Assembly (NCBI GenBank): GCA_040881995.1
Contig: JBBECD010000028.1
Span: 1-7,825 of the forward strand
Origin: JAQCEJ01 sp040881995
GTDB lineage: Bacteria; Planctomycetota; Planctomycetia; Planctomycetales; Planctomycetaceae
Direction: 5' to 3'
DNA: 7,825 nucleotides
Every line of letters begins with the position of its first letter. The stretch's first letter is position 1. The notes under the pieces are model-generated. The model ran no database searches, had not been told where the DNA came from, and saw only the letters and a program-made list of their open reading frames with translations. Positions 1-5,774 of this stretch are shown here, piece after piece. Position numbers and translations under genes: made by a program.

Positions 1-127
1 AAGCCTACTGGAACACCCTCGCCACCTGATTACCGAAATCGGCGACTACACCCGCTTATCATGGAGAAGCCTTTCAAGCCTTTTCTCAAAACCCTTTTTA
101 TCGTAGATTAAATTGTGTCGATCCAAG
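1..127. other. Left flank with no supported gene
   Basis: No gene can be assigned here. On the + strand a frame open from the window edge (position 2) runs to a TAG at 104-106 and could be the last 34 codons of a gene starting outside the window. Its translation contains ITEIGDYTRLSWRSL, which I cannot place in a family. The stop falls 22 bases before the insertion-sequence end at 128, so this frame is not visibly interrupted by the element. The whole stretch is also open on the minus strand, which I regard as chance. Confidence 0.25.
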
Positions 128-190
128 TGTTGACGGCGGTCCAAAATGGCGGCGCGGGGGGAGTGTTGCGGCGGTTGAAACTGGCGGCGC
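128..190 (+). repeat. Two IS21-type terminal repeats
   Basis: Copy 1 lies at 128-155 and copy 2 at 164-190. Both begin TGTTG, share CGGCGGT and AAA in the middle, and end TGGCGGCGC. They differ by single-base indels and a few substitutions, and their starts are 36 bp apart. Tandem copies like this at an element end are the usual transposase-binding sites of IS21-family elements. No reverse-complement copy marking the other end was seen in the window. Confidence 0.7.
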
Positions 191-213
191 GCTATGGTGC
201 AGCCTTGTGAGTT

Positions 214-245
214 GGCAAGATGGGGGCGTGAGCCCCCATCTTGCC
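214..245 (+). repeat. Perfect 14-bp hairpin in the IS leader
   Basis: GGCAAGATGGGGGC (214-227), loop GTGA (228-231), GCCCCCATCTTGCC (232-245). All 14 pairs are perfect and nine are G-C. It lies between the terminal repeats and the transposase ribosome-binding site. No T-run follows, so it is not a classic intrinsic terminator. It may reduce expression from outside read-through transcripts, as leader hairpins do in some other insertion sequences; that role is inference. Confidence 0.7.
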
Positions 246-280
246 TCAGCTGACAGGGAGTCCCAGGAGTGCGATGCGAT

Positions 281-565
281 ATGGAGTTTTGGAAAGAGGT
301 TCGTCGGCGTGTGCTGACACACGAGTTGAGCCAGCGCGCCGCTTGTGCGGAGTACGGTCTGGGCTGGCACACGTTGCAGAAGATCTTGGCGCATACGGAG
401 CCCCCCGGTATCATCGTGCGGATGTTGCTGGAGAGCGGGCCGATGTCGTACGTGATTCTGGGTGGGTCACACGATTTGGCCGAGAATGTGGAGCGGTTGT
501 CGGGAGGGAAGGCGGAGTATTTGCGGATGGAGTTGGAGGCGTGGGGGGAGTTCTCGGAGCCGTGA
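281..565 (+). pseudogene. Truncated IS21 IstA-like transposase fused to unrelated tail
   Basis: This is a 94-residue reading frame. The first ~43 residues (MEFWKEVRRRVL, then SQRAACAEYG, then WHTLQKIL and TEPPG) match the N-terminal helix-turn-helix region of IS21-family IstA transposases, which normally run to roughly 400-500 residues. ATG 281 is chosen because IstA proteins of this group begin at this point and AGGAG (265-269) sits 11 nt upstream; an in-frame GTG at 269 overlaps that site. From about residue 44 the translation (containing SYVILGGSHDLAENVERLSG) no longer looks like IstA and has no DDE catalytic residues. The tail uses G at nearly every third codon position, so it looks like real coding sequence, probably the end of another gene joined by deletion or recombination. 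I cannot name that gene. It is unlikely to act in transposition. Confidence 0.7.
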
Positions 566-711
566 GTCGCGTCGGTCGATGAAACACCGATGTGAGTTAG
601 CAAAGTTCCGACGTGACGGAAATATTGGCCTACTGATTTCAGTTCGACGTACGAATCAAACCCCACAGGCACTGTGGTTTCCATTCCCTTTCCAACACAT
701 GGAAACCGACC
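566..711. other. Intergenic gap between IS remnant and operon end
   Basis: No gene is supported. The stretch contains a short inverted repeat, TTCCG (606-610) and CGGAA (617-621), and the paired hairpins at 663-707 described separately. The + strand frame and the operon on the minus strand converge here. Confidence 0.5.
663..707 (-). terminator. Candidate transcription end for the operon (overlapping hairpins)
   Basis: Two inverted repeats lie just past the stop of the last operon gene. CCACAG (663-668) pairs with CTGTGG (672-677) across a 3-nt loop. GGTTTCCAT (676-684) pairs perfectly with ATGGAAACC (699-707) across 14 nt. They share bases 676-677, so full pairing of both is mutually exclusive. 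Location favours a terminator or 3' stabiliser, but there is no good U-tract on the minus strand (only GGTTTGATT), so rho-independent termination is not well supported. Confidence 0.35.
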
Positions 712-1554
712 TTAATATCTCCGCTTCCACCACCACATCACCGTTCCGCTTGTCACGATAAGGGCGGCAAGGGATTGCCACAGCCACCGATACGATTTCG
801 GCGGTGATGGTGGTTGATATTGCGGTCGATGAAGTTGCGCCGTGCGCGATTGCTCCGATGGCAGATGCGGCAAATCGTCAGCTTCGATCGAGATCTTGTG
901 CAATACGATCGTTGCCGCTGATTGAATATCGCTTTGCGACAACCCGATTCGCAACATCGTCACATCGGCATCGCTGACGGGAAGAGCAACGAGCAAACGG
1001 AGTGGCGAGCGGTCGTCATCAGCAATCGAATAACTGATCTCGCTCTTCGCTCGTTTGAGTTGCATTCGCCCGGTTTGCGACTTATCCGCACGGGGAACAT
1101 CAAATAGCTTCGCCGCGGGAATGCGCTCACCGTTTTCGATTCGTGCTGCGAACACGCCATAAACATCGCGACAGTCGGGGCGAAGCAGTCGGCTCAACGA
1201 CGCGGCCGCATCGCTCGTCGAGCCCATTGACAGATAAATGTTCGGACCGGTGCCGAAGCCGCTCTTGGGCTGCGTCCGGTTCAAGATGGTGAAGTCGACC
1301 GTCAGCTCAAAATCACCGCTGATCATGAACCGAGGGGAAAAACCGACCGATTTGACATCGTGACCGGCCGGCACGGAGACTCTCAGACCTTCGTTCGTCG
1401 GCTGAAGCAAATTCACGGCTCCCGGGCCGATCGGAACGAGGGATAAATTGTCGAAATGGCCGTTTCGAAAATCCCATGTGTAAACCGCTGTGGACACAAA
1501 TTCGGGCGAAGAGTGCAACAGACAAAGACTGACCACGATAAGCCGGTTGAGCAT
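712..1554 (-). CDS. DUF1583-like protein, exported, C-terminal membrane anchor
   Basis: 280 residues. An N-terminal hydrophobic segment (about 4-14, LIVVSLCLL) reads as a signal peptide. Residues ~25-225 resemble the planctomycete DUF1583 domain: WDFRNGHFDN near the start, PIGPGAVNLLQP at 41-52, GLRVSVPAG at 56-64, and GDFELTVDF at 80-88, a pattern like concanavalin/LamG-type beta-sandwich domains. A proline-rich stretch (242-252) precedes a membrane segment (~257-276) that ends in a WWWKRRY tail, so most of the protein should lie outside the cytoplasmic membrane with the tail inside. ATG 1554 is preceded by AAAAGGGA (1562-1569) with a 7-nt gap. It lies 79 nt after the DUF1559 gene and is probably the last gene of the operon. 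No enzymatic motif is visible and its role is unknown; the family match is from memory of the motif pattern. Confidence 0.75.
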   Translation of the reverse strand: MLNRLIVVSLCLLHSSPEFVSTAVYTWDFRNGHFDNLSLVPIGPGAVNLLQPTNEGLRVSVPAGHDVKSVGFSPRFMISGDFELTVDFTILNRTQPKSGFGTGPNIYLSMGSTSDAAASLSRLLRPDCRDVYGVFAARIENGERIPAAKLFDVPRADKSQTGRMQLKRAKSEISYSIADDDRSPLRLLVALPVSDADVTMLRIGLSQSDIQSAATIVLHKISIEADDLPHLPSEQSRTAQLHRPQYQPPSPPKSYRWLWQSLAALIVTSGTVMWWWKRRY

Positions 1555-1561
1555 CAGTGTA

Positions 1562-1569
1562 TCCCTTTT
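1562..1569 (-). promoter_or_regulatory. Ribosome-binding site of the DUF1583-like gene
   Basis: On the minus strand AAAAGGGA stands 7 nt before ATG 1554. It is one of the clearer Shine-Dalgarno-like sites in the window and supports that start. The gene has its own site after a 79-nt gap, so it does not depend on coupling to the gene upstream. Confidence 0.55.
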
Positions 1570-1633
1570 GTCGATCCGACGGGGGTTTTCGGTTTGCCGG
1601 TCTGAGTGGATTTTCCGGTTTGAACAATGGATT

Positions 1634-2650
1634 CTAAAAATCGCCTAAGACTTCGCCCCCCTGGATGGTTCCGAGATGTTGCCAAGTCGACAGATCGATG
1701 TTTTCGCTCATGAACTTTACCCGTCCGTCACCGAACAACACATTGACGCCGCCTTGATGGCGACTTGAAGCGGCCATGCCCACGCCGTCCCATGTGAATC
1801 CGTTCTTGCAACTGACACGATTCGGAGGCACCAGATGGTTGTACCTGGTCCAGTTGAAATTCCCTTCCAGCCAATTTTGTCCGGCATCGACATTCTGATG
1901 ATAAGCCGTCGCTGTCTCGGGTGAGAGGCTTAGACAGTATTCGTTAAACGTCTCTTCGTTCCAGATGCCGGCGATATCGTAAATGTCGGCCAAATGATCG
2001 AATTCGGCGTGGTCCCAGGTTCCTTTACAGCGTTCGCTGAACATGGCGGTATTAGAGAGACCGTCGGTGACCGAGTTCAACCGCACGCTGCTATTCTGAC
2101 CGAACATTCCATTGCCGTTGCGGCCATGCCAGCCGCCGCCGTTGCACGATCGGTAATTGTTGTGGCCCCACACGCTCTGCAGCCGGTCGATGTCGGACGG
2201 GCACAGAAATACGCCGATCACCGTGGTCGCTGCCTCTCCATTGGCGGCACTCAAACCGCCGCTGGCGATACATTCCGTATCGTAGGCCCCCGAATTGACA
2301 TAAGGCGCGAAGGGAGCCTGATGGAAATCGAGCCGTTGATAAACATTCGCTTGATCGAGCTGCGGCAGAATCTGCGAATGCGCCGAATATCTGCGGTCTT
2401 GTAACGTTCCCAGAGACGACACCACGCCGTCGTAGTCCGTGCCGCAACCGAACGGCAATACGCGATGGGCATCGTGGTAGTTGTGGAGCGCCAGGCCGAT
2501 CTGGGCGAGATGGCTCGCGCAGCTCATTCTTCGCGCGGCCTCTCGCGCCATTTGCACGGCGGGCATGAGCAGCGCGACCAGGATGCCGATGATGGCTATC
2601 GCGACGGTCAGTTCAATCAGTGTGAAACCCCGTCGTCGCCGATCATTCAT
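1634..2650 (-). CDS. DUF1559 protein with prepilin-type N-terminus
   Basis: 338 residues from ATG 2650. The N-terminus is a class III signal: basic RRRRG, cleavage expected after Gly8 before FTLIE, then a hydrophobic helix (~9-31) and MAREAARR, as in type IV/type II pseudopilins processed by prepilin peptidase. The rest is the DUF1559 (SBP_bac_10) domain that is highly expanded in Planctomycetes. It has CASHLAQIGLALHNYHD after the helix, SNTAMFSE in the middle, and the H-X9-DG signature near the C-terminus (HQGGVNVLFGDG) followed by GGEVL. Length is typical. An in-frame GTG at 2677 would add nine residues, but ATG 2650 is preferred: it has GGAG (2659-2662) 8 nt upstream and the shorter leader is normal for the family. 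The start overlaps the end of the WD40 gene by 8 nt. The product is expected to be membrane-tethered facing the periplasm; its precise function is not established. Confidence 0.96.
   Translation of the reverse strand: MNDRRRRGFTLIELTVAIAIIGILVALLMPAVQMAREAARRMSCASHLAQIGLALHNYHDAHRVLPFGCGTDYDGVVSSLGTLQDRRYSAHSQILPQLDQANVYQRLDFHQAPFAPYVNSGAYDTECIASGGLSAANGEAATTVIGVFLCPSDIDRLQSVWGHNNYRSCNGGGWHGRNGNGMFGQNSSVRLNSVTDGLSNTAMFSERCKGTWDHAEFDHLADIYDIAGIWNEETFNEYCLSLSPETATAYHQNVDAGQNWLEGNFNWTRYNHLVPPNRVSCKNGFTWDGVGMAASSRHQGGVNVLFGDGRVKFMSENIDLSTWQHLGTIQGGEVLGDF
2643..2650 (-). other. Stop/start overlap WD40 - DUF1559 (ATGAATGA)
   Basis: The minus strand reads ATGAATGA: ATG at 2650-2648 starts the DUF1559 gene and TGA at 2645-2643 ends the WD40 gene. 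The ribosome-binding site for the downstream gene lies inside the WD40 coding sequence. This arrangement suggests translational coupling and therefore linked expression of the two proteins. Confidence 0.75.
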
Positions 2651-5600
2651 GGTCGAGACTCCAGATGTAGACCGCACCTTCTTCCGTGCCCGCGATAATG
2701 CGGTGACCCTGGGAAGCGACGTTTAGGTCGCCGATCGAACGTGTCGGGGCGTCAAATTCGGACATCCGCGCCAGCGTATCGACGCGATCGATAAAGACAC
2801 CGTTGTTGAAACGCCGCATGACCAGAAATTGACCATCAGAAATCAAGCCGGCGTGCGACAAGCCGTGGGGACGAAAGGTGTCGCTGATACATTCACCCGT
2901 GGCGACGTTCCAGCGGCAGACTTGACCATCGGCACCGCAAGACGTCAATTCGTCTCCCTTCTCGCTGAAGACAGCCGAGTTGACGGTGATCCGGTGGCCT
3001 TTGAATTCCCAAAGCGGTTTGCCGGTCGATGTGTCCCATAGCTGCAGACGTCCAGGAAATTGCCAGCTTCGCGGATCGATCGTGCTTGTCAGCAATTTCG
3101 TTCCATCCGGCGAGAATCGAACGAAGTGGACGGGAGCGTCGTGTTCTATCGTATGAATCGTCTTTTGAGTGGAAAAAACCCACGTTTTCACCGACCGATC
3201 GTCAGAACCCGAGGCGACGGTCTCGCCGTCAGGGGAAAACGCGAGCGACCAGACTCGTTGCTTATGGCCGTAACGTTTACCGAGCGATTTCATCTCGACG
3301 AGATCCCAGAACATCAGGCCGGAACCGTAGCCACACGTGACGGCCCGTTGTCCGTCTGCAGAGAGCGTTCCACATGTGATTGCTTCTCCTGCATTGTCGA
3401 GCGAGCGGACCAGCGATCCTTGTTCCACATCCCAGATTTTGAGTTGGCGATCGGTGCCTCCGGTCACGGCTCTATTTCCGGAAATGTCGAGGGCCGCAAA
3501 ACGCACGCTTCCCTCATGTCCCGATAACAGCCGTGGTTTATCGGGAGCCCTCCACCACCGCGACACGTCACCGAGCCGCGTCGCCACCAGCAGCGACGCA
3601 TCATCCTCCGCAAACATCAAGTCGCTGACGGGAAGTCGATGGAACACCGCCGACAACTGCGTCCCGTGTTCCAGATCAAACGTTTGCGTGTATCCCGTCG
3701 CGGTCCCCACAGCCAGCACCCGTTGATCGCCACTTAAGGCGATCGACGTAATGCCACTGTTGACTGCGTCGTCGGGGAGTTGACCTTCCGATTCCCGTGG
3801 AAGGCCCGGCGGCAACTCTTGCCGCGAGCTTGAGGGCGAAGTATGGGGTTGCGCAAGATAATTGTGGAGCGTTGCTATCCAGACATGTTTGCCCGTGGAA
3901 ACATTCCAAACGATCAGCGAACCTTTGGCGTCGCCGCTGACGAGTTGTTGACTGTCTCGACTGAATGAAATCGCCTGCACGCCCTGCTCGTGGCCTCGCA
4001 ATGTGTGCCGCGGCGATTGACTAGCAACGTCCCACAACACGACGGTGTAATCGCCGCTCGCTGTCGAGGCCGAGCGACCGTCTGCGGAAAATTCGGCGGC
4101 TGTGATGCGACCGGCCTGGTTTTGCTGGGATTTTGTCACGGACGATACACGTAAATCGATCCAGTGTGTCGAACCGTCTGCATCTCCCACTAGCAAATAA
4201 CGTTGGTCGGGCGATTCTGCCATCGCCGCAATCGCGGCCTTGCCGACGGTGATGACTGTCGGCGTCGTCTGAGCATCCGATTTCAGGATCTCAATGCGTC
4301 CCGCGCTGTTCCCGCAGTAGACGGTCTCGTGCCGTCCTTTAAGAAGTATGGTCACGCTCGTCTCATCGACCACATCGGAGGTACGAGGGAGTGACAAACG
4401 CCGTCGCGTCAAGCCGGTCTCGATCTCTGAAATGAGAACCGTCTCTGCATCTTTCATCGACACCATTGTCTCGCCATTCGGACCAAAACGGGGAGCAGCC
4501 AACGGAGCTGTGCTCACACTCGTCGGCTGTTCGAGCCATTGCGGAGTATCGGGATGATCGCGATCGAATACCAATAGACCGCCATCGGCACCATGTACTG
4601 CCCACTTGCGACCCATTTGATCGGCGGCGATGGCGTTCACGTTACTCATGCTCAGCGACCACGTTTCACTGTCGTCGAAAGTGCCACCGGTCCACACGGT
4701 CAGTCGGCCATCCGATGTATGGGCGGCAAGATCATGCGAACTTGCCGCTACGCCAACGACAGCACGCAATGTACTCTCATCTGTCGCCGCTCTTTCGACA
4801 ATCGGAGAAGGGAGTACGCGACCGGTTGCCGCATCGACGATTTGGTGCGTGTGGTCTGGCTGCCAGCCATAGAGTTGACTGTTATCGGCCGTTATCACAT
4901 TAAAATTTTCCGGCAGATTCACTTCATTACGAAACATCAGGGCCTTGCCGTTAAAGTCGTACCAGCGCACGCTACTGTTGTTATTGCTGCGGGTCCAAAG
5001 CTGTTCTGGTCCGGCGAATCGGACTTGTGACGCGAAGCGAGTCCCTTCATCGATCGCCTCGCCGATGACAGCCGCGCTCGCCATGTCCCAGATGAGAATA
5101 CGACTATCGTGACTGAAACTGGCCAGCCATTTGCCATCAGAAGAGAAGGCGATGTCACCGATCGAGAGTCGATGTCCGTTCCACCGCGATGCCTGTCCTG
5201 ACGGAAGGGGTTGCAGGACGAGACTGTGATCGCCGGCACCGTAGGCGACCGTCTGGCTGGAGGGATCAAACGCCACGGCAGTGACACCCAATGGCTCATA
5301 CAGTTCGCACGTCGGTTGACCAGTGGCGACATCCCAGACCTGAAGCAAGGCACCGCTTCGGCTCACTTGACGCCCCGCGACCACAAACCGACCGTCGGGG
5401 GAGATACTCAGGACGCGAAGCCCTGCCACGTGAAAAACAACAGGTTCGTGGTGTCCGTTAAAGCTCCCGGGACCAATCGCGAGCGACGCGGGTTTTTTGG
5501 TCGAGTAAATGGGCGTTTGAACTTTCGGAGGCACCGTTGAGCTTGGCGTGGTGACTATGGGCATTCGGCCGACTGATGGAGCGACATCCGCGAGAATCGG

Positions 5601-5741
5601 TGCCGTTGTGACGGAGGAAGTCTCGCTCACCGGCTCCGAAGTGGCGACGTCTTTCGTTTCCGTGCCGTGACATCCCCGAAAAACGACGGCGATCGCAACC
5701 AGGGAAATCGCAACTGATCCGAAAAAGAGATGTCGTTTCAT
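2643..5741 (-). CDS. Large exported WD40-repeat (beta-propeller) protein
   Basis: 1032 residues. A hydrophobic segment at ~4-22 after MKRH reads as a signal peptide or anchor. Cys24 follows it, but the preceding FRG is a poor lipobox, so lipoprotein status is doubtful. Residues ~30-95 form a Thr/Ser/Pro/Val-rich linker. The rest is WD40 repeats. Clear blades include ~189-219 (GH...ILIWD), 544-571 (VVLWD), 583-613 (GH...IVWN), 741-771 (GH...KIWD), 785-813 (MFWD), 825-854 (GH...VKTW), 867-903 (QLWD), 915-945 (GH...CRWN) and ~997-1028 (YIWS). Weaker blades fill 100-180 and 240-530, giving room for two seven-bladed propellers or more. A low-complexity insert lies at ~626-660. WD40 propellers act as protein-binding platforms; no catalytic motif is seen. 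Its start has a GGA (5751-5753) 9 nt upstream. It lies 33 nt after the FecR-type gene and overlaps the DUF1559 gene. Confidence 0.93.
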   Translation of the reverse strand: MKRHLFFGSVAISLVAIAVVFRGCHGTETKDVATSEPVSETSSVTTAPILADVAPSVGRMPIVTTPSSTVPPKVQTPIYSTKKPASLAIGPGSFNGHHEPVVFHVAGLRVLSISPDGRFVVAGRQVSRSGALLQVWDVATGQPTCELYEPLGVTAVAFDPSSQTVAYGAGDHSLVLQPLPSGQASRWNGHRLSIGDIAFSSDGKWLASFSHDSRILIWDMASAAVIGEAIDEGTRFASQVRFAGPEQLWTRSNNNSSVRWYDFNGKALMFRNEVNLPENFNVITADNSQLYGWQPDHTHQIVDAATGRVLPSPIVERAATDESTLRAVVGVAASSHDLAAHTSDGRLTVWTGGTFDDSETWSLSMSNVNAIAADQMGRKWAVHGADGGLLVFDRDHPDTPQWLEQPTSVSTAPLAAPRFGPNGETMVSMKDAETVLISEIETGLTRRRLSLPRTSDVVDETSVTILLKGRHETVYCGNSAGRIEILKSDAQTTPTVITVGKAAIAAMAESPDQRYLLVGDADGSTHWIDLRVSSVTKSQQNQAGRITAAEFSADGRSASTASGDYTVVLWDVASQSPRHTLRGHEQGVQAISFSRDSQQLVSGDAKGSLIVWNVSTGKHVWIATLHNYLAQPHTSPSSSRQELPPGLPRESEGQLPDDAVNSGITSIALSGDQRVLAVGTATGYTQTFDLEHGTQLSAVFHRLPVSDLMFAEDDASLLVATRLGDVSRWWRAPDKPRLLSGHEGSVRFAALDISGNRAVTGGTDRQLKIWDVEQGSLVRSLDNAGEAITCGTLSADGQRAVTCGYGSGLMFWDLVEMKSLGKRYGHKQRVWSLAFSPDGETVASGSDDRSVKTWVFSTQKTIHTIEHDAPVHFVRFSPDGTKLLTSTIDPRSWQFPGRLQLWDTSTGKPLWEFKGHRITVNSAVFSEKGDELTSCGADGQVCRWNVATGECISDTFRPHGLSHAGLISDGQFLVMRRFNNGVFIDRVDTLARMSEFDAPTRSIGDLNVASQGHRIIAGTEEGAVYIWSLDHE
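3784..3825. repeat. Two adjacent inverted repeats inside the WD40 gene
   Basis: CCTTCC (3784-3789) pairs with GGAAGG (3799-3804), and GCGGCAA (3809-3815) pairs perfectly with TTGCCGC (3819-3825) across CTC. Together they encode part of the non-WD40 insert near residues 639-653 (RQELPPGLPRESEG). The structure sits exactly where the repeat pattern of the protein is interrupted, which suggests a small palindromic insertion kept in frame; chance is not excluded. Confidence 0.4.
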
Positions 5742-5774
5742 TGTTCATTTTCCGTTTTACTTGATGGTCGATTT
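5742..5774 (-). other. 33-nt spacer between FecR-type and WD40 genes
   Basis: It contains only the weak GGA ribosome-binding signal (5751-5753) and an out-of-frame ATG at 5748-5746 just ahead of the WD40 start. No hairpin terminator or promoter is apparent, which supports co-transcription across the gap. Confidence 0.4.

Larger units (their letters stand above)
128..409 (+). mobile_element. IS21-family insertion sequence remnant (left end, truncated)
   Basis: The remnant begins with TGTTGACGGCGG at 128, continues through a second copy of the terminal repeat and a hairpin, and enters an IstA-like transposase reading frame at 281. IS21-family elements carry several copies of a short transposase-binding repeat at each end and start with TGT, which fits. 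No istB-like ATPase gene, catalytic DDE region or matching right end is present. The element is therefore a 5' stub that cannot move by itself. The 3' limit near 409 is where resemblance to IstA stops in translation and is only approximate. Confidence 0.75.

Noticed and set aside
241..582. A 113-residue + strand frame overlapping the transposase fragment
   Set aside because: It is the shifted frame of the IstA-like sequence, Gly/Val/Arg-rich without family resemblance; the frame at 281-565 has the IstA match and a ribosome-binding site.
46..684. A 212-residue open frame on the minus strand opposite the IS remnant
   Set aside because: It runs antisense to the transposase fragment and its terminal repeats, has no recognisable domain, and has a low-complexity composition typical of a shadow frame.
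971..984. 14-bp exact match TCGCTGACGGGAAG with 3622-3635
   Set aside because: Both copies encode LPVSD in two different proteins of the operon with no similarity around them, so this is most likely coincidence of codon use.
2651..2677. Upstream GTG start of the DUF1559 gene
   Set aside because: ATG 2650 gives the short basic leader normal for prepilin-type signals and has GGAG at a suitable distance; the GTG has no well-spaced site.
3060..3527. Long + strand frames opposite the WD40 gene
   Set aside because: They are antisense shadows of a clearly coding gene, lack recognisable motifs, and are Arg/Ser-rich as expected for complement frames in this composition.
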